Positions 61,301-64,000 of a stretch of 64,000 nucleotides of DNA are shown here, piece by piece. The DNA is from Symbiodinium kawagutii (taxonomy: Eukaryota; Sar; Dinophyceae; Suessiales; Symbiodiniaceae). The notes beneath the pieces are model-generated. The model had not been told where the DNA came from and ran no database searches. It saw nothing but the letters and a program-made list of their open reading frames with translations. The DNA is taken from assembly GCA_009767595.1 (NCBI GenBank), contig VSDK01027780.1:62001-126000 (forward strand), read 5' to 3'. Numbering within the stretch: position 1 is the stretch's first letter; each line of letters starts with the position of its first letter. The position numbers were made by a program, and so were the translations under genes.

Positions 61301-63659
61301 ATCATTCGCCAAACATTAGACTTATCTTAGTTCAGTATTGGTTCAAGTCTTTGAACCTTGCACTTTGCTCAACAGCTTTGGATGACGTCCAACTGTGGAT
61401 AGATCTAGTCTTTTCCATGGGGTTTTGAGGTTTCATGGTCTTTCAAGACTCCTGCCATCACGGTAGCAGCAACAAATTCACCAAACTGTTGCTCGTAGCG
61501 GGACCAGCGAGTATAGGTGTTGAATCTATCTTTGAGGAAAGTCACAACCTTTCAAAAATTAGATAGCCATGTGGCTGCGTATGTAGCATTTACATATTTA
61601 CGTACACTTCTTCATATGTGTAGTTGTGATTTTATAGTACCAACTGACTGCCAATGAAGTCTATAGTGATTATTTGATTCCGTCCTCTTTCAGGATTCGC
61701 TACATGTATCACCAACTAACAATCATGAAGCACCATTGAGCATCATGTAACCACCATTTAACGATCATTTAACCACCATTTCACCTTGGTTAACCACCAT
61801 GATACGCACCCCTTGTGATCGTCCCAGCAATGATTCGCCACGACGGGTTGACACCTTAGGCCAGTGCCATCCAGCTGAAGCACGTGACGGAGCTGGTGGA
61901 GGAGACCACACGGGGCTGAAAACGGGAGGAAGTCATCGCTCAAGCTATGAATAGTGCTTCCTCCCTTTATGGTTATGATGAATCAATATAGTTTATTATG
62001 GTTGTAATGAATAGCAATTATAACCAAATAAACAATAGTAATAATGAATAGTAATTGGCTTTCGGTCAATATTAAACAACCAATAATGGTGGTTAATAAG
62101 CAACAAACTATAGGGAAACTACTGGTTAATGATAGGGGAACCAGGGGTACAGGATTTTGACCCACAGCCAATTACAACCAAATAAACTATATTGATTCAT
62201 TATAACCTATAATTCATTATAACAATATAGTAGTTTATAATGATTATAGTTATAACTGTTATAATGAAATTATCGTAAAGCCAATCAGTTCGCTAATTAG
62301 TTATAATGAATTATGATGAATTATAGTTTATAATGAACTATAGTAGTTTATAATGAATTATGTAATGAATCATAGGGAGGGTATGTTAGTTTATAGTGAA
62401 TTATAACTATAGTTGTTAATTCATAATGAATAATACTGGTTCATGATTGGCTCCAATTAATCAATGTAGCCATGATTAACCATAGTTAAACATAATTAAG
62501 CAAAATTAAGCACAATTAACCATCATTAACGCGCTTGGTAATGGTCAATTAATTGTTATTGGGTAATGAATAATGGTCACACAGGAAGTCATCCGTGCTC
62601 AACCAACAACCATCAACCAATAATTCTTGAATGACTGGCCACTATCATCAATCGTGATCAGACCATCAATTAACTATCGAGAACCACGAGTTTTACATAG
62701 TCTAAATCCAGAAATTAGTTGTTGTGCATGCGAATAATTGGCCAGGCGGCACGTTTCCTCGGCATGCCCTGCACTGTCCTCAGATTGAAGACCAGCCACC
62801 AGTTTTCCACACCCAACTGTTTTGCTTGACACTGTCAGGCAGCTACAGGATTTCGATGGCGTCCACCACTTTGGACCATGCGAGCACTCATGTGGACCTG
62901 GATTCCGACGCCGAAAGCATTGAATCCGCCGCCCATGGTTCGACTGGCCCCGGTTGTGCGGGTCATGGTGCACATTCCATCTCCGAGGTGATGACGGACT
63001 GCTGCCACGGTTGTCTAATGCCACTCACCCATGATCATCCACCTAATATTGGCATATATTGGCCATTACCTTCCATTTTTCAACACCATGATCCACAAAC
63101 CACCATTGGCCACCACGAAAACATCATTAACCACCATTTAACAACCATAAGACACGATTCCATTACAAATTACCCATCATCAACCGACATAAGTTATCAT
63201 CTTTTTCAACCACAACAAACCACGACTCGGCATGAATCAACTACCAAATAACCATCACTAATTACGCATCATTAACCATCATTAACACCCATAAACCGCC
63301 ACAAGCCACCACAAATCACACCACCATTCAACCAACAATGAACCACCCAGCATCAACCACCTAAGTCGCTACCATAAACCCTTGTGTTTCCCATCAATTG
63401 ACCATCATCTACCACCATAGCCACCATTCTTCCCACAAGTTTTCAAAAAAAACACCAACGAATCACTATAAACCACCAAGAAATCACCAAGTAGCCACCA
63501 TGAACCACCACTTAACCACCATAAACCACCATAAACCACCATTTTTCCCATCAAAAACCACCAAGTCACCACCCCACCATACCAACCATCCAAGCTCCGC
63601 GACCATCTTTCCATCAGGACGCCCGACGCCAGGGCGGTCGAGTGCTCTGCGGCGGCGGC
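23828..63659 (+). CDS. Aldehyde dehydrogenase superfamily gene, 21-22 exons, 3' end outside window
   Basis: This gene should encode an NAD(P)+-dependent aldehyde dehydrogenase that oxidises an aldehyde to a carboxylic acid; the substrate cannot be read from the sequence. Exons found by eye join in one frame into about 355 residues covering the N-terminal three quarters of the fold. In order they give IDGFL, AAVTAAHRAAPGW, SGRPISETR, RRMPLGVVAVIA, PWNAPIVLGW (oxyanion Asn), VVLKPAPQTPLTTL (cofactor Lys), GVLNVVVG, VVFTGST, KRVLLELGG (general-base Glu), NDPAIV, FFNNGQTC (catalytic Cys), KRIYV, IYDEFVEA, TELGPL and GGRVLCGG. The pattern is closest to the AldA-like/vanillin-dehydrogenase-like branch, from memory of family motifs. 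Donors are GT, GC and GA; acceptors are AG, nearly always AG-G. The start at 23828 is the first ATG in the frame of exon 1, but dinoflagellate mRNAs are trans-spliced and the true start may differ. The C-terminal EE-FGP and later motifs must lie beyond 64 kb. Confidence 0.88.
24026..24121. mobile_element. Element C, copy 5
   Basis: TGGTTGGTGGTTTG...AAACCAGCAACCA with TTTTTCCCTAGTGATT inside. A possible 5-bp flank TGACC occurs on both sides if the end is taken one base further out. Confidence 0.65.
24292..24392. mobile_element. Element A, copy 7
   Basis: Full copy in ALDH intron 1; flanks are TA on both sides. Confidence 0.7.
24680..24881. mobile_element. Element B, copy 3 (internally duplicated)
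   Basis: It starts TGGCTGTAGGTCAA and ends CCAACTCGCCA with an internal repeat of GTTGGTTATTATC. Flanks are TA on both sides. Confidence 0.65.
24884..24989. mobile_element. Element A, copy 8
   Basis: Full copy, opposite orientation to copy 7. It abuts element B3, sharing its TA; flanks TA/CA. It ends 58 bp before ALDH exon 2. Confidence 0.75.
25048..25093 (+). CDS. ALDH exon 2
   Basis: It follows CCCAG and reads RIIVPPKTFRVTSPA, matching the ALDH segment (K)TFxVxSPATG. A GA donor at 25094-25095 gives the best continuation. Reading on through ACGGGGAAA (TGK) is also possible, so the 3' edge is tentative. The 1,551-bp intron that follows contains a perfect 26-bp inverted repeat at 25184-25266. 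Confidence 0.55.
25184..25266. repeat. Perfect 26-bp inverted repeat (hairpin) with a third partial arm
   Basis: Arms 25184-25209 (begins CAGGTTTTTTACATACATC) and 25241-25266 are exact reverse complements. The spacer holds a near copy of the left arm in direct orientation. It lies 90 bp after ALDH exon 2. Confidence 0.85.
26645..26690 (+). CDS. ALDH exon 3
   Basis: After CTGAG the frame reads NLVGVAPDAPAFMIE and is followed by a GC donor. It fills the expected gap between the NPATG-like strand and the first long helix and joins in phase to exon 4. No single residue is diagnostic here; the call rests on length and phase. The next intron is 827 bp. Confidence 0.45.
27240..27470. repeat. Degenerate CCTTATAAAATC repeat
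   Basis: Variants of TAAAATCCCT and CCTATAAAATC repeat with 10-20 bp spacing just before ALDH exon 4. Confidence 0.55.
27518..27594 (+). CDS. ALDH exon 4
   Basis: It starts after CTCCCAG and reads AAVTAAHRAAPGWAQL followed by RHAERASVLM. This is the classic AxxAAxxAxxxW...ERAxxL helix pair of ALDHs. A GC donor follows (27595-27596). The 2,168-bp intron contains a coding-like island at 28380-28716. Confidence 0.85.
28380..28716 (+). pseudogene. Coding-like island with one in-frame TAG, in ALDH intron 4
   Basis: The frame reads REIGEPYGEYDVEKLVFRQG and FFGTTLWLLAA, meets TAG, then continues DVLRGLEDESGIEEDEQTAR and on to VTNIVKAVM before TAA at 28714-28716. About 110 residues, acidic at the C-terminus, no family recognised. 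It looks like a retroposed fragment of an expressed gene. Confidence 0.35.
29763..29820 (+). CDS. ALDH exon 5
   Basis: It reads SCADTLRSNLEALATFLGE, matching the ALDH helix LADxLExNxxxLAxLxxxE. It begins after CTGAG and ends at a GA donor (29821-29822). The intron that follows is the largest (6,103 bp) and holds the LINE-like retrotransposon and a small ORF at 35379-35552. Confidence 0.8.
29995..30566 (+). pseudogene. Retrotransposon pre-RT segment (first frame)
   Basis: The frame opens after TAA (29992-29994) and reads through HFNEYWQPIWCRD and PFQDLELWNSDSYVK. This is the usual lead-in to RT in dinoflagellate LINE-like elements. The RT then continues in the next frame from about 30560 (TLKEGKAAGIWGW), so a 1-nt indel lies near 30545-30567. 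It was probably part of one polyprotein. Confidence 0.75.
30560..32586 (+). pseudogene. Reverse transcriptase and start of RNase H (second frame)
   Basis: RT motifs in order: LLPKKDHLNSLGDVRPI, FSLDLKKAFNTF (motif A Asp at 30959-30961), GLPEGCCLSVLGML (motif B) and YSYADNWSW (motif C, first Asp at 31232-31234, second position Asn). A knuckle CPLCHEVDSRTHRVLHCP lies near 32195-32248. RNase H begins with FFTDGG (Asp at 32444-32446). The frame ends at 32602, before the rest of RNase H. It would copy element RNA into DNA at a nicked target if intact. Confidence 0.88.
32587..33852 (+). pseudogene. RNase H remainder and C-terminal extension (third frame)
   Basis: It continues with VPGRQNVPRAELYAF (catalytic Glu 32632-32634), FVTDAKYV (Asp 32707-32709) and NHCADVAV (Asp 32920-32922), completing the RNase H D-E-D-D set begun in the previous frame. 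After it come about 290 residues of unfamiliar sequence (for example WFELWVNFYITTGCTFPIR) ending at TGA/TAG-free frame stop 33850-33852. The frame change lies near a TTTT run at about 32577-32587. Confidence 0.82.
34130..35370. other. No gene seen
   Basis: G/T-rich TGGTTGATGG-type low-complexity DNA within ALDH intron 5. Confidence 0.6.
35379..35552 (+). CDS. 57-residue coding-like ORF in ALDH intron 5
   Basis: Reads MCMSLKTLPVGEIKEYWRSR then HFSTGLLFGSCKG and a basic end. It lies 1.5 kb downstream of the retrotransposon. Not recognised; probably a captured fragment. Confidence 0.28.
   Translation: MCMSLKTLPVGEIKEYWRSRNHFSTGLLFGSCKGLHESFPDFQGGKGLKRKKALIAV
35687..35779. mobile_element. Element A, copy 9 (degenerate)
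   Basis: TGGTGGTTTCGT and CGAAAAACCAGCCA ends with a TTTATTACTAC interior. Strongly diverged. Confidence 0.35.
35924..35956 (+). CDS. ALDH exon 6 (33 nt)
   Basis: It reads SGRPISETRIE, matching the conserved ExGKPxxExxxEV segment. It begins after ACGAG and ends at a GT donor (GTGAGC). This is one of few acceptors here not followed by G. The 966-bp intron holds an 11-bp tandem repeat and element E1. Confidence 0.82.
36083..36168. repeat. 11-bp tandem array TGATGGTTGGT
   Basis: Seven perfect units plus a partial one. Confidence 0.9.
36161..36260. repeat. Element E, copy 1
   Basis: GGTCCCTAACCTGGCAAT at one end and TTCCGTTGCCAGTTTAGC at the other form diverged inverted ends. Confidence 0.4.
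36923..36967 (+). CDS. ALDH exon 7
   Basis: It reads VIVAAATFENAARRW, continuing the exon 6 helix (EV...AxxxFxxxA). It starts after CCTCAG and ends at a GT donor (36968-36969). One to three residues expected before exon 8 are absent, so the 3' edge could be slightly off or a very small exon missed. The 4,839-bp intron holds a CAA/CAG tract, A9, A10, a hairpin region and coding-like islands near 39.2-39.9 kb. Confidence 0.65.
37296..37437. repeat. CAA/CAG trinucleotide tract
   Basis: About 46 CAA/CAG units inside ALDH intron 7; all frames are open only because of the repeat. Confidence 0.9.
38467..38580. repeat. Two overlapping inverted repeats
   Basis: GGGCTGGAAGTAACAATAAT at 38467 is matched by ATTATTATTTCCAGCCC ending at 38546. 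CAATGGTTGATGATAAC (38512-38528) is matched by GTTATCATCGACCATTG (38564-38580). The two hairpins overlap and are mutually exclusive. Confidence 0.7.
38633..38734. mobile_element. Element A, copy 10
   Basis: Full copy; flanks are AA on both sides. Confidence 0.72.
39160..39916 (+). pseudogene. Coding-like region, frames shifting, in ALDH intron 7
   Basis: Pieces include LELTQLKGDEDMLDSVDEA (ending at 39526) and, in another frame, WYRPCKICGFEYQYGMGCHN with a following CVSW, a possible CxxC...CxxxxC zinc site around 39615-39690. No single frame spans the region. Likely a decayed retroposed gene piece. Confidence 0.3.
39966..40058. repeat. GGAAGG purine tract
   Basis: Pure or nearly pure purine run on the + strand. 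Confidence 0.85.
40060..40380. repeat. Degenerate CCCTAAA-like (telomere-type) tract
   Basis: Many CCTAAAACC, CCCTAAAAC and CCTCAAAC units. Plant-type TTTAGGG telomere repeats are known in dinoflagellates; this looks like a decayed interstitial array. Confidence 0.5.
40384..40482. mobile_element. Element A, copy 11 (diverged)
   Basis: TGGTTTCTAAC...GAGAAACACCCA with an A-type centre; no matching flanks. Confidence 0.45.
41040..41300. repeat. Degenerate pyrimidine-rich tandem repeat
   Basis: Variants of TGCTTCTTGTTCC and GCATGTTTCTGGT recur every 30-40 bp. The three open frames here are repeat artefacts. Confidence 0.6.
41807..41839 (+). CDS. ALDH exon 8 (33 nt)
   Basis: It reads ERVISEDEEKK, matching the EVIEDDxxR-like strand just before the RxPLGVV motif of AldA-like ALDHs. 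It starts after GCCAG and ends at a GC donor (41840-41841). It joins exon 9 in phase 0. The 2,650-bp intron holds an unrelated coding-like region at 42.5-43.8 kb and element C6. Confidence 0.7.
42540..43760 (+). pseudogene. Coding-like region, frames shifting, in ALDH intron 8
   Basis: Pieces include FILQEGKLEVEEREGVDWDP (ends at TAA near 43134), and VSRERALDRREQDLRRREER, a charged helix at 43311-43380. G+C is higher than in surrounding intron. No domain identified; probably a retroposed gene fragment. Confidence 0.3.
44335..44426. mobile_element. Element C, copy 6
   Basis: TGGTGGTTTG...AAACCACCAACCA with TCCCTAGTAGTTATT and TTCATATTCTTCATAG inside, 63 bp before ALDH exon 9. Confidence 0.62.
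44490..44533 (+). CDS. ALDH exon 9
   Basis: It reads VVVRRMPLGVVAVIA after CTCGCAG, the universal RxPLGVVxxI strand of ALDHs. The last codon is split (GC plus G from exon 10), with a GT donor. The join to exon 10 regenerates VIAPWNAP exactly. The 1,114-bp intron contains element B4. Confidence 0.9.
44669..44787. mobile_element. Element B, copy 4
   Basis: TGGCTATGGGTCAA and TTGACCCACTGCCA inverted termini; flanks are TA on both sides. Confidence 0.75.
45648..45714 (+). CDS. ALDH exon 10 (PWN motif)
   Basis: It reads PWNAPIVLGWKPTATAL and ACGNT. The oxyanion-hole Asn of the PWN motif is encoded at 45655-45657, followed by the ALACGNT helix. A GC donor follows (45715-45716). The 2,720-bp intron contains an 11-bp tandem array, B5, an unrelated ORF at 46.5 kb and a long CCATCA-type tract. 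Confidence 0.92.
45896..45950. repeat. 11-bp tandem array TTAACCAGCAG
   Basis: Five perfect units. Confidence 0.9.
46014..46108. mobile_element. Element B, copy 5
   Basis: Nearly full copy with degraded left terminus; flanks CA/GT do not match. Confidence 0.6.
46532..46962 (+). pseudogene. 131-codon ORF with one internal TAA, in ALDH intron 10
   Basis: From TTG/ATG near 46564 the frame reads DPRNLRFFEVLVNMAPRAK through SFSEAVRLMSLNDPYGIAGF to TSSKVLGY, then TAA (46885-46887), then VDLTSIRAALMDFATEVGAE and a second TAA at 46960-46962. The sense continues across the first stop. TCTGGCTCAAG at 46532-46542 resembles the 3' end of the dinoflagellate spliced leader. Function not recognised. Confidence 0.38.
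47120..48420. repeat. Long CCATCA/AACCATTA low-complexity tract
   Basis: About 1.3 kb almost free of G on the + strand, built from AACCATCA, CCATTA and similar units; no gene seen. It fills the end of ALDH intron 10. Confidence 0.75.
48435..48513 (+). CDS. ALDH exon 11 (VLKPAPQTPL motif)
   Basis: It reads VVLKPAPQTPLTTLRIGELL then RPILPR and G. The Lys that contacts the cofactor ribose/phosphate is encoded at 48444-48446. It starts after CCCCAG and ends at a GA donor (48514-48515). The split Gly codon is completed by exon 12. Element A11 lies 62 bp downstream in a 994-bp intron. Confidence 0.92.
48576..48679. mobile_element. Element A, copy 12
   Basis: Full copy; flanks are CA on both sides. 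It lies 62 bp after ALDH exon 11. Confidence 0.75.
48851..48947. repeat. Element E, copy 2
   Basis: GGTATTCCCTATAACCTGGC and TTGCCACGTTAGGGACTACC inverted ends. A related half-copy occurs at about 48725-48780 and another ends at the N-gap near 5550. Confidence 0.42.
49508..49550 (+). CDS. ALDH exon 12 (43 nt)
   Basis: It reads GVLNVVVGSDDVEPS across its junctions, matching the LPxGVLNVVxGxDxVG segment. It starts after AAAAAG and ends at a GC donor (49551-49552). The 1,521-bp intron holds element D2, A12 and B6. Confidence 0.87.
49973..50021. repeat. Element D, copy 2
   Basis: ACCAGGGGGTGCCCCC...TTTAAAGGGAGCTAAGGAGG and TACCAGGAGTGG. Confidence 0.5.
50854..50922. mobile_element. Element A, copy 13 (left half)
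   Basis: The left half only (CTTTCTCAAAATAGGG...TTTATTACTATAAA); its right part is cut by element B6. Confidence 0.5.
50926..51043. mobile_element. Element B, copy 6
   Basis: TGGCTGTGTGTCAA and TTGACCCACAGCCA termini; flanks are TA. It lies 28 bp before ALDH exon 13 and is inverted relative to copy 7. Confidence 0.77.
51072..51087 (+). CDS. ALDH exon 13 (tentative)
   Basis: After TGAAAG the frame continues from exon 12 as STLAAH, as expected before HPxVxKVxFTGS. I could not find a permitted GT, GC or GA donor giving a clean join to 51168. Either the exon extends further, a small indel is present, or the real HP-containing exon was missed. Confidence 0.4.
51168..51224 (+). CDS. ALDH exon 14 (FTGST motif)
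   Basis: It reads VRKVVFTGSTAIGSKAMAE, the nucleotide-binding turn FTGSTxxGxxI of ALDHs. It begins after GTAAG and ends at a GA donor (51225-51226). It is bracketed by two copies of element B in opposite orientation (50926-51043 and 51257-51372). The intron that follows is 1,886 bp. Confidence 0.9.
51257..51372. mobile_element. Element B, copy 7
   Basis: TGGCTATGAGTCAA and TTGACCCATAGCCA termini; flanks are CA on both sides. It lies 32 bp after ALDH exon 14. Confidence 0.77.
52512..52621. mobile_element. Element B, copy 8 (diverged)
   Basis: Both ends (TGGCTATGGATCAA and GATCCATAGCCA) are recognisable; the interior is diverged and flanks do not match. Confidence 0.5.
53111..53165 (+). CDS. 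ALDH exon 15 (LELGG motif)
   Basis: It reads VMEACANNGFKRVLLELG, ending in a split Gly. The general-base Glu of LELGG is encoded at 53156-53158. It starts after GGCGAG and ends at a GC donor (53166-53167). Element A13 follows 92 bp downstream in a 1,201-bp intron. Confidence 0.92.
53258..53359. mobile_element. Element A, copy 14
   Basis: Full copy; flanks are TA. The inverted symmetry extends outwards through CTATTAATA, so the true ends may be longer here. Confidence 0.75.
54184..54247. mobile_element. Element C, copy 7 (right part)
   Basis: Only ATATCTTTCATAAGG...AAACCACCAACCA is clear. Confidence 0.4.
54367..54379 (+). CDS. ALDH exon 16, candidate 13-nt micro-exon
   Basis: Between CTGCAG and a GC donor (54380-54381) lie 13 nt encoding the end of Gly plus NDP and the start of Ala. 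Joined to exons 15 and 17 they give LELGG-NDPAIV, the invariant order in this ALDH branch. Reading further instead gives QLAVQPGG, which does not match the family. The intron that follows is 2,266 bp. Confidence 0.7.
55030..55870 (+). pseudogene. Coding-like region, mixed frames, in ALDH intron 16
   Basis: Pieces include RRAQYEFTGVNSDLARLGYG (55039 on), EVVLGGHLCEGQMAELAVEK (55250 on) and VKEKTPEVEVKEKAPK (about 55746-55793), a small KEKxPE repeat. No continuous frame and no family recognised. Confidence 0.28.
56059..56160. mobile_element. Element A, copy 15 (diverged)
   Basis: TGGTGGTCCATCAAAATAG...TTTTAAGAAACGCCC, interior conserved; flanks do not match. Confidence 0.55.
56346..56468. mobile_element. 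Element B, copy 9 (very diverged)
   Basis: TGGTGGGTCAATGTTAGC and CTTGACTCACAGCCA ends only. Confidence 0.35.
56646..56702 (+). CDS. ALDH exon 17
   Basis: It reads IVREDADVQKTAEGLFKGA, matching NDPAIVxxDADVxxxA. It starts after GCCGAG, ends at a GT donor, and its split Ala codon is completed by exon 18. The 2,213-bp intron contains the unrelated coding-like segment at 57.9-58.5 kb. Confidence 0.88.
56710..57870. other. No gene seen
   Basis: G/T-rich TGATGGTTGATGG-type low-complexity DNA in ALDH intron 17. Confidence 0.6.
57880..57960 (+). pseudogene. Possible Ty1/copia RNase H scrap
   Basis: One frame reads HFARKVHVLSTAETEYIWV. The RK...STAExEY pattern is the RNase H signature of Ty1/copia elements. 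Only about 25 residues are supportive and the partner residues are missing, so this is weak. Confidence 0.25.
58160..58520 (+). CDS. Coding-like exon or retroposed fragment in ALDH intron 17
   Basis: Open frame reads MAVGLTVDKARQMKQAVDLV, then FDVWMLQWIRSTKPVTSVFI and CDWSKFFQMKETGTVALVNF. Composition is clearly protein-like for about 115 codons; the frame stays open to 58636 but loses that character after about 58510. Not an ALDH segment and not recognised. Confidence 0.38.
58916..58960 (+). CDS. ALDH exon 18 (catalytic cysteine)
   Basis: It reads FFNNGQTCCAAKRIYVQA, the catalytic signature FxNxGQxCxAxxR. The nucleophilic Cys is encoded at 58938-58940. It starts after CCGAG and ends at a GT donor (58961-58962). 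The next intron is 1,327 bp. Confidence 0.95.
59517..59590. repeat. Element F, copy 2
   Basis: TTGGTTTCCCGTCAAAATGG, TACCCCAAAAATTGG and GGTAACATG; same family as 8704-8765. Confidence 0.35.
60288..60317 (+). CDS. ALDH exon 19
   Basis: It reads EKIYDEFVEA, matching the IYDEFVEx segment after the catalytic loop. It starts after CCGCAG. A GA donor is possible at 60318 or, adding ET, at 60324; the second gives the more usual family spacing. Element B9 begins about 60 bp downstream; the intron is about 639 bp. Confidence 0.82.
60380..60493. mobile_element. Element B, copy 10
   Basis: Full copy; flanks are CC on both sides. It begins about 60 bp after ALDH exon 19. Confidence 0.75.
60957..61016 (+). 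CDS. ALDH exon 20 (LGPL motif)
   Basis: It reads RARMAELGNGLSANTELGPL, matching GDGLDPxTxLGPL. It starts after GTGAAG and ends at a GC donor (61017-61018). The open frame continues beyond but loses family resemblance. The next intron is 843 bp. Confidence 0.85.
61860..61901 (+). CDS. ALDH exon 21
   Basis: It reads ASAIQLKHVTELVE, matching LGPLxxxxQxxxVxxLVE. It starts after CCTTAG and ends at a GA donor (61902-61903). The 1,716-bp intron holds B10, a TA-rich tract, a coding-like island at 62.8 kb and a CCACCA-type tract. Confidence 0.82.
62056..62170. mobile_element. Element B, copy 11
   Basis: Full copy; flanks are AT on both sides. Confidence 0.75.
62820..63040 (+). CDS. Coding-like island in ALDH intron 21
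   Basis: Reads MASTTLDHASTHVDLDSDAE and ESAAHGSTGPGCAGHGAHS, acidic then His/Cys/Gly-rich. Not part of ALDH. Unknown. Confidence 0.27.
62960..63600. repeat. CCACCA/CCATCA low-complexity tract
   Basis: C/A-rich tract with AACCACCATA units, ending at ALDH exon 22; no gene seen. Confidence 0.7.
63618..63659 (+). CDS. ALDH exon 22 (last exon seen)
   Basis: It reads DARRQGGRVLCGGG, matching xAxxxGAxVLxGG. It starts after CATCAG. Several GC donors lie in the GGCGGC run, so the 3' edge is within about 10 nt. No further ALDH exon is visible before the window ends. Confidence 0.78.
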
Positions 63660-63755
63660 GCAACTTGGCGGCGGTTACCGTGGGCGGCCATGAGACATGG
63701 CAGCGACGGGTCGTGGGTGGTGAACGATGGTGGCTTATCTAGCTGGTGATTCTCA

Positions 63756-63823
63756 GGGAGCTAAGGAGCCAGGGGTATCCCTATATCCCTTTAAAGGGGG
63801 AGCTAAAGAGCTACAGGGAGTGG
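63756..63823. repeat. Element D, copy 3
   Basis: CAGGGAGCTAAGGAGCCAGG, CCCTTTAAAGGGGG, AGCTAAAGAGCTACAGGGAG. It lies about 100 bp after ALDH exon 22. Confidence 0.5.
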
Positions 63824-64000
63824 TGAAACCAGATGGTAGTTATGGTGGTTGGATGGTGGTTTATGGTAGGAAAAATGGTTGGATTATCATGGTGAATTGG
63901 TGGTTGAATGGGGGGAAACATGGTGGTTCAATGGTAGCTTATGGTGGTTGATAATGGTGATTTTTTGATCGAATGGTGGTTGGATGGTGGTTGATGATGC

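Overview
The window looks like nuclear DNA of a dinoflagellate. Short G+C-rich coding islands of 13-460 bp sit in long A+T-rich, repeat-saturated introns. Both genes I could assemble lie on the + strand. Most introns use GC or GA donors rather than GT, nearly all end in AG followed by G, and there is no prokaryotic-style gene packing. No genus can be named from this.

Layout. 1-17.3 kb: mostly low-complexity TGGTTGATGG/CCATCAACCA-type DNA with MITE-like elements and scattered coding-like islands I could not join or identify. 17.3-22.2 kb: the 3' part of a gene whose exons join in frame into a cold-shock-like (OB-fold) segment, a charged linker made of duplicated exons, a coiled coil and a C-terminal Cys/His-rich segment, with a stop at 22197-22199. 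22.2-23.8 kb: spacer. 23.8-63.7 kb and beyond the right edge: one aldehyde dehydrogenase (ALDH) superfamily gene of at least 21-22 tiny exons (about 1.07 kb of coding DNA spread over 39.8 kb). All main ALDH motifs occur in the right order: PWNAP, VLKPAPQTPLTTL, GVLNVV, VFTGST, LELGG, NDPAIV, FFNNGQTC, LGPL. The C-terminal part is outside the window.

ALDH intron 5 holds a 3.9 kb non-LTR retrotransposon with reverse transcriptase and RNase H domains in three reading frames. Other introns hold coding-like islands unrelated to ALDH, probably retroposed or captured gene fragments.

The most interesting material is (i) the ALDH exon-intron structure, with about three quarters of donors non-GT and a candidate 13-nt micro-exon; (ii) two families of short terminal-inverted-repeat elements (here A and B) that end TGG...CCA, are flanked by 2-bp direct repeats that need not be TA, and cluster beside exons, in one case as an inverted pair around an exon; (iii) a third family (C) with an internal branch-point plus acceptor-like motif; (iv) tandem exon duplication in the cold-shock/coiled-coil gene.
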